Source of the DNA: Cylindrobasidium torrendii FP15055 ss-10
Lineage: Eukaryota; Basidiomycota; Agaricomycetes; Agaricales; Physalacriaceae
Assembly (NCBI GenBank): GCA_000934385.1
Contig: KN880507.1
Location: 40,859-104,858, forward strand
DNA: 64,000 bases
Reading direction: 5' to 3'
Shown: positions 45,584 through 57,045 of the stretch, piece after piece
Position numbering within the stretch: position 1 is the stretch's first letter
How the letters are laid out: each line of letters begins with the position of its first letter
Program-made: the position numbers and the translations under genes
Notes under the pieces: model-generated
Told to the model about the DNA's origin: nothing
The model's database searches: none
What the model saw: the letters and a program-made list of their open reading frames with translations, nothing else

Positions 45584-48500
45584 ATGGGTGTTCCGAAAGT
45601 GTGTAATCCTTCCTCTTAACGCTTGGACACACATCGAACTCACGTTGTAGTTCTTCCGCTGGTTATCCGAGCGGTATCCGCTTACATCTCAGCTTATTGA
45701 AGGTGACCGGATTCCCGAGTTTGGTACGCACAACTAGCTCCCCAATTGAAATAATACATGACCATCTCCTCTGACCAGACAACCTTTATTTGGACTTCAA
45801 CTCCATTATCCATGCGTGCTCTCATCCTCCGGACTCTTCTGCAAACGAACCTCTACCCGAACATGAAATCTACCTTGCTATTTTCGCATACGTCGAACAC
45901 CTGTTTGGAGTCATCAAACCGAAGAAGATGGTCATGCTCGCGGTAGATGGTGTCGCGCCTCGGTGTGTGACCTTGCCTCACAATCGCCCACTTCTCAATA
46001 ATTTTCCAGCGCAAAGCAAAATCAACAACGGTCACGCCGGTTCCGTACGGCGCTTGAGGCGCAGCAGGCTCACTACAAGAACTCGAACGGAGATGAGAGC
46101 TGGGAGGAATACGACAAACGTCGGTTCGACAGTAACTGTATCACCCCGGGCACAGAGTTCATGGTTCGACTGGACAAGCAACTGAGATACTTCATCCATA
46201 AGAAGGTGCGTTGTCCGTTCTTGTCTGCGACTTTTTCTTATTATGCCAATAGATCACGGAGGACCGCGCCTGGCAAGACGTTCAGGTTGTTTTGAGCGGA
46301 CATGATGTACCAGGAGAAGGGGAGCACAAGATCATGGCCTACATTCGCGGCTTGGAAGATGCTGAACGCAAGGGCGTTCGCCACTGTCTTTACGGCCTGG
46401 ACGCTGATCTAATCATGCTTGGACTTGTCTGTCACGACCGTCACTTCTGCTTGCTGCGCGAAGAAGTGCAGTTCGGTGGCAGACAACGCAAACCACCACC
46501 AAAACACGGGAAAGGCAGCGGAGGAGGAGGAGGCGGCGGTGGAGGAATAGTCAAGCCCGAGAAGACACCGTTCTACCTGCTGCACCTCTCGCTGTTAAGG
46601 GAATATCTTTCATTGGAATTTTCGTCCCTGGCGCATAGCGGAGGCGTCGATGCTCTTGGAGCCGGCGATGCTGCGATTTCTGCCGCCGACCCAGGCATTC
46701 TCGCCATCTCTGGCTTCCGCGACCAGGGTAAAATGCGGTTCGCTTTCGATTTGGAGCGGGTTATCAACGACTTCATCCTGCTGGCAGTGTTGGTTGGGAA
46801 TGATTTCCTGCCAAATTTGCCAGACTTGCACATTCACGACCAAGCGCTGGACCGCTTGTTCGAGGCGTACAAGAGGGTCGTAAAGGGTGGTTTGGGTGAG
46901 TAACGTTGTAGGCGTCTTGTTGATGTGCTCATCGCAGTGAAGATGGATACCTCATGGACCCGTCGGGAATGATACATCTGGACAGATTGCAGAAGGTGCT
47001 CGATGAGCTTAGCGAGTGGGAGAAGGAGGTCTGGGCCCGTGAGCAAGTCGACGCAGGCTGGTTGAGAGGCAAGGGTGTCGAGCCGAAGGGAAAGCCCAAG
47101 GGCAAGAAGAAGGACGTCGGAAATGGACTGGGTTCGTACTTATTTCCTGACCCTCCTTCCTGCACTCCCTGACCACTTGACAGTGTTGACAGTGGAGCAG
47201 TCGTCGCTGTTGGACAAAGTGTCACAATTTGTGATGGATGGACAGCTGAAGCAGTTGAAGATCGCGAACGATATGCCTGCAAGGGACCGTGCGTTCCTCT
47301 CGAAGTTGGGCGACGAACTCAGGATTGGGGTCGCATGGGATGGCTGGGAAGCAAGTGCAGATGGTCACGAGACGAACGTTGTGGTCTTGACCAAGCCCGG
47401 TCGGCGGAGTACGCCTGGCGCCGCGGTTGTAGGGATGCGTGATAGCGGCGATGGTATTGAAGAGGCGACAGCAGTGGACCCAGACAGCGTCCCGGTTGAC
47501 GACGAAGAAGAAACTCATCCACCACCGGATAGCGAAGATAGCGAGGAAGAAGAAGAGAGTCAAGCCGCGATTATGCGTGTTCTTGATAAGTATGCGCGCG
47601 CACCAGTCCAGCAAGACAAGACGGTAGATGAACGGGCAGTCGACGAGGATAAACAGATGGAGGAGCGCATGAGTGAATGGAGATGGGAGTACTACAGAGT
47701 GAGCTTATGTCTCGCGCTTTACCTCATGAAGCTAACGTTTGGGCAGGAGAAACTCGGTTTCAAGACGCAGGAAGAACTGGACGGTCTTGTACATAACTAT
47801 ATCGAGGGCCTACAGTGGGTGATGTACTACTACTATCGAGGAGTGCAAAGTTGGGGCTGGTTCTTCAAGTACCATTATGCACCTAGAATCGGGGGTGTGT
47901 TATCCATCGTGTTCAGAAAATCGAGTTGACTTTTCATAGATCTCAAGAACATCATGCGATTTGCGCCGCTGAAGTTTGACCTCGGTCAACCGTTCAAGCC
48001 ATTCGAACAGTTGATGAGTGTGCTGCCTGTGGCAAGCTCGCGTCTTGTACCACCTGGGTATAGAGTAAGCAGCTTGGTCGGGCACGGTATTCCTATAGCT
48101 CACAAGATTTACAGACCCTCATGTCCGACCCGGATTCGCCCATTGTCGAGTTCTATCCAACAGAGTTCGAGCAGGATATGAATGGCAAACGAGCAGAGTG
48201 GGAGGCGGTCGTCAAGATCCCCTTCATTGACATTGGGAGGCTGAGAGCTGCCCTAGGATGTACGTATTCCCTCTTGAAAATAGACGTCATGGCTTATGAG
48301 TGTAGTGAGAGAGCACATCCTGACGCAGGACGAACGCCAGCGGAACACAATATCTGGCGCCGGTCGCACTTTCACGCAGCGCAAGGGTGGAGAAGCAGTG
48401 TACTACGCAAGCCCGCTGACGGGATATTTCCCTAACTTGGCGCGCGATGTCTGTGAAGAGGACTCTTGGGTAGAGAAGCCGCCGGTATCAGAGAGCGGGG

Positions 48501-50492
48501 CATCCCAAGCACATGTCGAGGCTTTCCGAGCGGGGTTCCCCTCGTTGAAGGCGCTGAGGCATAGTGCAGTGCTTGGTGTTCATGGTGTGAACGTACATGG
48601 AACAGAGTCGAGGAACCGCAGCGTCGTTGTCAGTGTGCATGAGGACCCTGGGACGACGAGGGCACCGGTGGAAAGAGAGTTGTTGAGTGGAGACGATGGG
48701 AAACGGGTATATGTCAACTGGCCATTCTTGAGAGAGGCAAAGGTCATCGGTGTGAGTGATAAGGAGGGAAGAACGGAGATTGTAAGTTCGCTAATGCACA
48801 TCGTTATTGTTTCTGATGGGTTGACAGCAACGACTGGTAACGACTGGTCCAGCACGTATCATACGCACACCCCATCGAGACCATGGCTCAATGTGGAAGA
48901 GCAAGGCGGATCGCATCGAAGAGATTTACTCGAAGAAGCGGGGCGTGCTCTCTGGAGAGGTTGATGTGCTCGTTCATGTCCAACCCTTGACGGGAATGAC
49001 GCGAGTTTCCACTGCAAATGGTAAGCATGTTTCTATTGTGTAAGCTAGACCTGACGCTGGTTAAGGTTACGCGATGGCAAAAACATTCGACACTGCAGCC
49101 AACGCCATCTTCGATGTTCCGCTACAACTCCTGGTCAGGGCACTCCCGCCAGGCTGGGAGGAAGACCCGCGATACATCGAGAAAGCCGTTGCTGACGTCG
49201 TGAAGATTGGCGAACGCTGTTTCTTCCTTGGCGAACATGCTTATGGTGGTGTGGGCCGTATTGATGCGCTGGTTGACCACGGCAAGGCTGTGTCGGTCGT
49301 CCTGGCGTTCGAACCGGAAGGCCAGGAAGAGGTCAAGGCCCTGCGCGGTGTTGTGGCCCATGCTGCATCGGGAGGTGGGGATACTGGACGGTGGTGGACA
49401 TCATATGAGGCGGCAAACACCCTCGGGATTAGCAACCGTGCGATAGGGAAGATCACTTCGAGCTTTATGATCTTGACGGGTAATAGCAAGACGAATGTTG
49501 GGCTGAGTATCAAGTTCGAGGGCAAGGGCCTTCGTGTGGCTGGGTACTCAAGGAAGAGGGGTCATACTTGGGAGTACAGTGCGAAGGCGGTGGAGTTGCT
49601 GCAGGCTTATCAAGACGCGTGCCCTGGCATCTTCCGGGTGCTCGAAGGAGGGCAGGACATGGTGCGCGCCGAAGAAGTACCTGGAGGCATCGACGAGGTG
49701 AAGGCTGCAAGAAAATGGTTGGCGGAGCAAGGCGCGCGAGATTTCACACCTGTGCCGGTGGACTCGGCGGAAATCAGTCCCGAGGCTGTCAAGCTTATTG
49801 AGGCTTTCTTGGCCGACCCGACGAGTCCTGGGGCTGGCGGTGCAGGGAAGAAGGCGCTTGTCAAGGGTGTGCCGCGTGAGGCATTGCTCATGCCGATTGA
49901 TGCGCCTCATAGGCTGAAGGACCAGAAGTTTGCGACGGGAGATCGGGTGGTCAGTGTGTCGGATTCGGGCAATGTTCCAATGGGTGGAAAGGGCGTGGTC
50001 ATTGGCACGAGCGGAACGGAGGTCAAAGTTGTCTTCGACTCGCCATTCATGGGTGGTACGAGCTTGGGTGGATTATGCTCGGCGTACCGGGGCGCTGTGG
50101 TCGATCCTTCTGCGATGCTCAACTTGTCAAACAGACAGTTTATCATGGGTGTGGGACCGGGCCAGCGAGCGCAGCCTGTACAGGTGCCACCACCAAGAAC
50201 TGGGTTTGCTGAGCATGCAAATGGCGCACGAGGCGCGCCGCCGATGAGGATTATGGCGCGAGGACGTGGGGCGCCGCCATTTTCGAACGGGAGGGGAGCT
50301 GCACTTCAAATTGCGCCGCCACCGCCAGTGTTCAATGGAGGTCCGCCTGCGCGTGGGGCGTATGAACCAAGAGGAAGGGGACGCGGTGGACCGTTTATCG
50401 CCAGAGGAGGCTTTGTGCCGAGAGGTGCTGATCCCAACTTTGTACCCAGGGGTCGTGGACGCGGGAGGGGAAGAGGTACGTTCGGCGCGTAA
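45584..50492 (+). CDS. XRN1: 5'-3' exoribonuclease 1 (XRN1)
   Basis: Cytoplasmic 5'-3' exonuclease that degrades decapped mRNA. Starts with the invariant MGVPKFFRWLSERYPL. Catalytic core: LYLDFNSIIHACSHP (metal-binding aspartate), AVDGVAPRAKQNQQRSRRF, GHDVPGEGEHKIM, YGLDADLIMLGL and VLVGNDFLPNLPDLHIHD. The second conserved region contains YYYYRGVQSWGWFFKYHYAP. The downstream part (VREHILTQDE, FDVPLQLLVRALPPGW, GDRVVSVSDSGNVPMGGKGVV) matches the PAZ/Tudor, KOW and SH3-like domains of Xrn1 rather than nuclear Rat1. Oddities: nine consecutive glycines within the core after EEVQFGGRQRKPPP, an acidic insertion (DDEEETHPPPDSEDSEEEEE), and an Arg/Gly-rich C-terminal tail. About fourteen exons; the first codes only for MGVPK. 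Confidence 0.95.
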
Positions 50493-50905
50493 TGGTCGAA
50501 AATGCAAAATAGGGGCGCTATCTTGTTTTATGATGCTGCTTGTACATACTTCGCGGTTCTATTCCCTGTATTTTTGTCGTGCCTAGTCGTCAGTGTACAT
50601 ATGCAAGAGTTGTATGAAATATTCCTTGTTGTACTTTCTCTAGATGGATCTCAACTCACGGAGTCGGTCACGATCACTGCCTCACTGGCATGGAGTCAAT
50701 TCTCTACAACCACGAAAATGAGTTGTTACGAGCACGAGCCTCTCAACATGGAAGATTACAACAACTAATTTTGGTGGTTCCATGGAGAATGCTCTCTGTT
50801 TTTAAGGTGCATGATTTTCCTCGTATTCTTTTCTGCCCGAGTCCAGAGGCATTTAGATTCTGAGCTGCAAAACTAACTCTGCACAACGACCACGACTAAA
50901 CAAAA
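50493..50905. other. Intergenic: XRN1 3' flank
   Basis: No gene recognised. T-runs just past the tRNA (TTTTG on its strand) could end pol III transcription. Confidence 0.45.
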
Positions 50906-50990
50906 CGACCACGCCAGTATTCGAAACTGGAATCTTTGCCTTGCTTTGATAAGCCGGAAAGCAACGCGTTAACCATTACGCTACGCGGCC
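50906..50990 (-). tRNA. tRNA-Arg(CCG) with 12-nt intron
   Basis: Acceptor GGCCGCG pairs with CGTGGTC (two G-U pairs); T arm CCAGT-TTCGAAT-ACTGG. The anticodon stem TTGCT/GGCAA encloses loop TTCCGGA, anticodon CCG, once the 12 nt CTTATCAAAGCA after position 37 are removed. That position is the canonical site of nuclear tRNA introns. Removing it also gives a normal five-base variable loop. Confidence 0.88.
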
Positions 50991-51651
50991 ATGCGTGTTT
51001 CGAATGAGACATTGTTTATAATTTGTTCTTCTTTGAGTCAAGCACCCACGGGTTGCCATAAGTCCCTTTGTAGCCTCTGGATTCCTTTGGCGACCTCTTT
51101 CTCGCCATAAATGGGGCTTATTCCGTTATCTGCGGGGATGATCATTCGGGCACATATGAGAACTGACGCACAAAAACGCCGCAAGCTTTTACTACTATTC
51201 AATACGAAAGCCACTATCACTGATTGATTGACCTGTGTCCACTTCCTGCATAGCAGTTATAGGAACGTATGTCGTCCTCTCGCCACAATTCTTCACCGGC
51301 AGTGTGGAGCTCCATTTGGATGTCAACGGGGCAATCAAAGTGGATAGCCACTAGACATGTTGAACAAACGCCTCAATATTCGTGATCTTCTATGTTTCCC
51401 AGGCCCCATATCTGACTGCCAGAAATAGGCTATTGCGATCGTACCAGTACAATCAGATAGTCTTGAAAGGGCCACCGGACAAGGTCCTTCGACAATCGAT
51501 TTCCATAAATGGTCGAGTGGCGGCCCATTGTTACGTTGGTTTATAAAGGGGTGTACAAAGAACTGCACTCAGCTCTCACTTTGACCATCACCCACACTCT
51601 CGTTCTTCTCGAAGTCGTCCTCATTATCTCCCAACATCTTACTGAGACTGA
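50991..51651. other. Intergenic with promoter
   Basis: No gene. TATAAAGG at 51542-51549 lies about 105 bases before the ATG of the next gene. Confidence 0.45.
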
Positions 51652-52445
51652 ATGAAGCCGCTCTCGCGAGGTATGCGGTTTCTGTTCTTTATGTGGGATT
51701 TACGACTGATTGGATTTCAGAACCGACGTTGATCCTTACTCCTCAGCTCAGTGAGATGTCGCTAGAGCCGAGCTGGGGCGTTGACATGGACGCAACAATC
51801 ACTCCTAACACCTTCAGCAACCACTCCATGGATGAATCTCAACGGGAAGCGAGTCCTGAGCCCGAAGACATTGATATGGTGTACGACCATGATGTTCAGT
51901 GCCAGCCGAGCCCAGGCGAAATCAAAGAGCAAAGCCTACCCATACGCTACTCGACCCCAGGAGCAAAGGACTTCTGGGACACATGGACTCCGACACCGTA
52001 CACCCAGCGTGAAGCGCTCACCGAGGCGGCCAGAGCGCGACTCGCCGCGCAGCGCAGGATGGGGTATGCAATCCACAGGGATCCTGCCAGATTCTCAAGG
52101 CTGAAGAAAGACGTTCCTGCAAATAGAAAGCTCTACATATGGGATAAAGTGGAGGGAGAGGAGCCTAAGGTTGAGGAAGATGTGAAGATGGATGCGTCGC
52201 CGCCAGAGCCACAGGCTCGTCGGCTGTCGCCGTCGCCAGAACCCTTCGTCGACGTATCTAAAGAGCCTAACACTCTTGTTTCCAGGCGCAAGGTCGTGAA
52301 TGCCGAGCGTGATAAAGGCAAGTCGACGGCGCAGAGGCCTGGCATGGTGAGGCGTGCATCTTCGCGAAGTGGGTTGACCAGATCCCGCAGCCAGAGGTCT
52401 CTTTTTCAGAACGATCAGAGTGATGAGCCATGGACGACAAATTAG
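51652..52445 (+). CDS. Unknown acidic/basic low-complexity protein
   Basis: Exons 51652-51670 and 51721-52445; 247 aa. Start MKPLSREPTLILTPQLS chosen because a TATA box at 51542 and a clean intron support it. Residues 1-90 are acidic and Pro/Ser-rich (SPEPEDIDMVYD). The best-ordered part is about residues 90-150: YSTPGAKDFWDTWTPTPYTQ, a basic amphipathic EAARARLAAQRRMGYAI helix and NRKLYIWDKVEG. The tail is Arg/Ser-rich (RRASSRSGLTRSRSQRS), which suggests a nuclear or RNA-associated protein (inference). No known domain. Confidence 0.62.
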
Positions 52446-53139
52446 GACCATGATATACGATACCACCGTTTGGGGCTGTTAGGGTAGGATCGTGATTATT
52501 TAAATGGACAGTTCAGAGTATTGCATGTCCAAATGGCCGAGCGTGATTGGGACTAACGCTCATCAACGCAGAGTATGGCATGTTCCAAGTACATTGTCTA
52601 ATCTGAGTTGTTTGTAGGCACTGTTGATACCATAAGATCAGTTGAAATGGTAGAATCTACATTCCCCTAGCATTGCAGAGAGAAGCTCAAACTAAGTTAC
52701 TAGAGTAAGCGAGAGAGATTGCCCACTTCACGAGATCACGCCAGCGTCGCGATCCACTTATGAAGGGTCAGTATGAGCGCGCACTACATTGAGTTTTTAT
52801 TGCATAGGGGGCTGGAGATCGTTGATTCTGTTGGACAGTGGTGAGCCATGTACAATCAATATCTCGCACGCCTAGAGCATTCACCTAGGGCGACCGAAAG
52901 TCAGACGTACACCAAGATTCTGCGTCCGAAGCACATCCGAGACGTGGGAAGAAGTCAACCGTGCACGATGGAACACGGTTACGAGCACTTCGCATTCAAG
53001 CCATACATGGTATGAACGATAGCTTGCTCGCATAATCTCGTTAAGAGTGAGAAGACGAGAGATCGTGTAGATAACATTCCCTACGATGGAATATCGACCA
53101 CTGGATAGCGTGTCCAACAGAGGTCTGCGATGCGGCACC
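52446..53139. other. Intergenic
   Basis: No gene recognised on either strand; short frames only. Confidence 0.4.
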
Positions 53140-53565
53140 ATGGCCAATCCTGCCCTCGTCGACGAGGTACAGAGGGATGGACCTACATGCTCATCTCCTA
53201 GTCCTAGTTTCGTTACAATTGTGCCGGTTCCGTCCTCCAAGAAACGGCGCTTGAAGAACAAGTCACATCGAATGAGGGAGCCAACTGCTGTCGTTCAAGA
53301 AGGAGCGCTGCCTGTCGATACTCACGCTATTTCCGATCGGCCGAGGAGGTCCCACGGCAAGGTAGTCACCACAGTGGAGGTGAAAGATACCTCCAGGGCA
53401 ATAGTAGAACTGAGCCCTGCTGTCACGCAGAACATTGGTGCACGGCTTCGCACGTCGGCGTCGCGCCTCTCCCCTCACGTGGCTGTTAACGTCTTCGTCT
53501 CGCGGTATGGATCGTCGAGGAAGGGCAAGAAGGAGAAATCAAAGCACAAGAAAAATGCATCCTAG
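53140..53565 (+). CDS. Small basic protein of unknown function
   Basis: Single-exon frame of 141 aa from MANPALVDEVQ; this ATG has a good context (CACCATGGCC) and is preferred to an in-frame ATG at 53086. Features are a basic cluster SSKKRRLKNKSHRMRE and a lysine-rich end KGKKEKSKHKKNAS, both possible nuclear or nucleolar signals, and a more hydrophobic middle (KVVTTVEVKDTSRAIVELSPAV). It ends 119 bp before the mitochondrial-type gene. It may be real, but there is no family match or paralogue to confirm it. Confidence 0.4.
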   Translation: MANPALVDEVQRDGPTCSSPSPSFVTIVPVPSSKKRRLKNKSHRMREPTAVVQEGALPVDTHAISDRPRRSHGKVVTTVEVKDTSRAIVELSPAVTQNIGARLRTSASRLSPHVAVNVFVSRYGSSRKGKKEKSKHKKNAS

Positions 53566-53684
53566 AGAGCAGAAACAATTTCGGTGATGGGCGCAGGAGA
53601 GAAATCTCAGGGCCTCCGGAGAAAACGTGGGAACGGATCACTGAAACTCATTCCGCCTGATTGGCTCCGTTCTGTCTCTCTGCC

Positions 53685-54416
53685 ATGATGTGGGCGCGTC
53701 AAATAGCTCGTCAAACCGCTGTACGCGCCGCTTTCTCCACCCAACGGACAGCGGTCCGACCCCTCCGCTCTTTTCTACATAATTTGGCCCGCCCGCTTCC
53801 TCGGCCCGCTCTCCGCGTTGTCCACCGCGCCTACTCTCAAGCCGCCGAGACAGACCCTTCACGACCCGACATATTCTATCATGTAGTCAACGGAGAAAGC
53901 TTTGCTGTTTCTTTTCTGGAGACGTTCGGCGGACCGGACGAAGTCATTGGCTGGCTGCCTGCGCGCGCAGAGGGTGCAGGACTCAATGACTTTGTTCCCA
54001 ATCGTGTGTCCTACTGTTTACAATGCCCTTACATTCACTCACAACCCACAAGCCCGGTTCACAGAGCTTTTGCACGCATCGAACCGCGCTGCTCTAGAGG
54101 CAGACTTGGACGATATCCAGCGGAACGGCGCCATCCAACTCCAGAATGGCTGGATGCATATTCACGATGAACGGAATCTACCACCCATGGGACGGATAGG
54201 AGATCCAGACGATATCATTGCCTCTGTGCTTGTTGAGGATGGCAAGGTACGTGTTCTGCACCACTTGCAACGTTGTGCTCATGGTACTGCAAGATAAAAC
54301 CAGAAACGTATCAGGCCATGCCAGCGTATCGCACCTGTACCGCGCATGGCGTTACCCAACTTACAGAGGGCCTTGCCGCGAAGCTCAAGCAGACGCTGCT
54401 GGAAACCAGGTCATAG
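53685..54416 (+). CDS. Unknown protein with mitochondrial targeting sequence
   Basis: Exons 53685-54003, 54053-54246, 54294-54416; 211 aa. The first 50 residues are Arg/Ala/Ser-rich without acids (RQIARQTAVRAAFSTQRTAVR...RVVHRAYSQ), a classic presequence, probably cut near AYS. The mature part begins RPDIFYHVVNGESFAVSFLETFGGPDEVIGWLPA, continues FVPNPRFTELLHASNRAALEADLDD, NGWMHIHDERNLPPMGRIGDPDDIIASVLVEDG, and ends YQAMPAYRTCTAHGVTQLTEGLAAKLKQTLLETRS. All three exon junctions are in phase. I do not recognise the family; matrix location is the only supported inference. Confidence 0.75.
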
Positions 54417-54902
54417 TCCGCGGGAGGCTACGCCCAATGCGAGAAATCTATCCCGGTACATGCAGCGTGCAGCCGAGCAGTTACAAGTGTAGTGCAAGTA
54501 CTAATGCCATACCCCCTTCTAAGTACTTCCCCCGTCAGGATAACCTAATGATTCAAGTGCAATGCTACTCGAGGCTCTTTCGTATTCGCACCTCTTTCGG
54601 TCCAATGTTCATCGGCAGAGGCTCCGTCCACGTCCAGATAGAGCATCATGCTCTTTATATCACGCACGCGTACGCTGTGATCTTTCCGCGGGGCGGCACG
54701 ACGACGCGTGAGCGCGATGCGTTCTCGATGACTGCCGAGATGCCGCAGTAGTTCCAGCCGGCCGCATTCGTCCTCGTCAGTGGGACGAACTTGGCCATAT
54801 AAATACGGACGCAGCGCCTCAGCAGCTCCTTCATCACAAGTTCATCTGAGACTTTCACTTCACTCGACACTACCATCATCTCCCACAACCACAATTTCTC
54901 TA
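54417..54902. other. Intergenic with promoter
   Basis: No gene. TATAAATA at 54798-54805 stands about 100 bases before the next ATG. Confidence 0.45.
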
Positions 54903-55557
54903 ATGGGTGGCTTCTTCTGGTTCCTCGTCGGCGCTGGTACAGCAACTATCTGGGGGCAGCACAAGCAGTGGCATGAGCAGCATATGGGATCTGGAGAAGC
55001 GCATCCCTACGGACCATGGGGCGGGTACTGCGAGCGCCGAAAGGCGGCGTACTACGCTCAGCACGGTGCGCCTCCAAGAGGTGAGGCATCGACGCCTCCC
55101 CTGGTGGAGCCAGCGTATCCTTCCCAGCCCTACACCTCTCCGCCCGTCCAACAACAATCGGCGCCTGCACAGCAACCACAACAACCACCCCGTGAAGCGG
55201 CGCCGTACGAATGGCCGCCGTGGGGTCGCCAGCAAGAGAGTCCTCTCAAGTCGTGGGACGAGCGTGATTTCAGGAAGATGCGAACGCAGGCTGAGGATGC
55301 TGTGAGCACTGTATCTTCTTCTCACCGCCTTTTGCTGATCCTGTGGATAGATGACGGATATGAGCGAAGCAACGCTGGACACACTTATGGCGACGATTCT
55401 CGCCGCGAAGACGGTACGTGCTGGAATCCTCTTATTATTCAGGCCATTAACTGCAAAACAGAAGTTAGCAGACAGGAAGATCCAGCGCGAGGCAGAGGAG
55501 AAGCGCCAGATTGATGCATTCACCCAGACGCAGGGAGGAGGTTCTCCCAGGCAATAA
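54903..55557 (+). CDS. Small membrane-anchored Pro/Gln-rich protein
   Basis: Exons 54903-55301, 55351-55413, 55462-55557; 185 aa. The start MGGFFWFLVGAGTATIWG gives a short hydrophobic N-terminal segment, probably a membrane anchor. A CxRRKAAYY region follows, then a Pro/Gln-rich linker (QPYTSPPVQQQ, QQPQQPPRE). The C-terminal third is helical and charged: SWDERDFRKMRTQAEDAMTDMSEATLDTLMATILAAKTKLADRKIQREAEEK, a likely coiled coil crossing two introns. A TATA box at 54798 supports the start. The architecture suggests an organelle-membrane tether, but the family is not recognised. Confidence 0.68.
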
Positions 55558-56065
55558 GCAGCCCCAGATTACGGGCCAAGTTCTCTGTAATTCATTGGAC
55601 GATATCTATTCACGATGTAATCTAGTACTTCTTCCACTCATTTATCTCTTTTCAATTCACTCATGCTCGTCTCTCGATTTCTGTTGGTGGTGGTATTGTG
55701 CGCCGCGTCTTGTACCGGTCGAACACCTTATGGCATGACCGGGTATCATTAAATCTTTGGAAACAAAGGACGAGCTTCAAAGCAAACTGCACAGCCTTTT
55801 CCGGTCGCGTTTAATGTATTGTGAGTAGTGGATTGACTTTCGCGCGTGACAAAAACAATGAGCATTGATCACATTCATTTACAGTGTAGGCCATTTGTTT
55901 CTCTGGGTGTCAACGGGCCTACGGGTCTTGTCGCCGTCTTATGAACGCGCCCATTGTTTTCCTCCCTATATATTGGTGTGTTGAGTGTGCCCATTGGCTC
56001 ACTGAGCCTCACGATCCCACAGGTCTACCTCCCAGACCTCAATCCCCGCGCAAAGAAAACATAAC
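55558..56065. other. Intergenic with promoter
   Basis: No gene. TATATATT at 55967-55974 lies about 95 bases before the ATG at 56066. Confidence 0.4.
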
Positions 56066-56797
56066 ATGTCTACAGCTCAGAACGCAATGGAAATCAAGAG
56101 GTAAGGAAATACACAGCGCCTCACATCTGTCGTTTTTGACGCCCTTCTCAAACAGTGAACCTGCCGAACCTTCTCTCACTTCACTCACTCGTCCAATCAA
56201 CCCTACGCCAGCTCCGATGCAAATACAATACTCGCCTGCGCCTGTCAAAGATCTCTTTACGACGTCCGAGTCGACCTTTGCACCGACTCCTTGGGTCTCG
56301 TACGCTGAGGCGACAGATCGTAAACCCGTTATAAGTATCAGTGTAACCGAGACTAAGCCCAAAGCCGCCACTCCATCGACTACGAAGACTTCGAATGCTC
56401 GTTCGAGCTCGGCTTCATCCGGGACGTCTACCAGAGCTACTACCACTAAAGGAAAAACCACTGGCAGCACAGATGGGTATAACGCGCTTCCCATCGCGAC
56501 ACCAGCGAAGAACCTCAAAATCCCAGGCTTCAGTGGGCCGACGTTGTGGCATTCCTCCTGGGGTTCGATGCCCACCGTACGTTCAATCCTCTTCCTCACT
56601 CGTATTGAGGCGCTGACACACAATGGTAGCAAGCGACTGTCGACTTTTGGTGGAGGGCTGGACAGCATGGTATTAACCCGCACATGATTGCGTGCGCGCA
56701 GATGGGCTGGCCTGCTTCAAGCTTTGGAATCCAGCCGCACGAGAAAGAGAGATTGGCTTTGTACGAGGAGGCAAGGTATTCGATGCGGTTGTGGTGA
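56066..56797 (+). CDS. Unknown Ser/Thr/Ala-rich protein
   Basis: Exons 56066-56100, 56156-56576, 56610-56669, 56702-56797; 203 aa, all in phase. Starts MSTAQNAMEIKSEPAEPS. Residues 75-135 are a Thr/Ser/Ala/Lys-rich linker. The conserved-looking part is C-terminal: LPIATPAKNLKIPGFSGPTLWHSSWGSMPT, LSTFGGGLDSM, MGWPASSFGIQPHEKERLALYEEARYSMRLW. The two internal introns are only about 32-33 bp, shorter than most here, so the third exon is less certain. The family is not recognised; intrinsically disordered in the middle. Confidence 0.55.
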
Positions 56798-57016
56798 TAA
56801 ACACAACTTGAAGCAGTCGGAGACGGCAGAAATGGTAGCTGTCGGGTATCTTTCTAGGTAGCACTACACATGCATACGAGAATAATGCAACACGTAACAA
56901 GAACAGTTTCGACCCTAGCCAAACAAAGCAAACGTCACTGAAAACAGACAGTTCGAACGATCGTGCGCCGTTGGGCAGCACTAACACCGCGGACCGAAGT
57001 TCGAGCAATTTTCAGC

Positions 57017-57028
57017 CTCTTACCATCA
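57017..57028 (+). promoter_or_regulatory. Conserved leader motif CTCTTACCAYCA, array gene 1
   Basis: Twelve-base motif ending 17 nt before the ATG of the first MYND gene; repeated before the other two. Probably part of a shared 5' leader. Confidence 0.5.
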
Positions 57029-57045
57029 TATCGCATATCCTGGCC

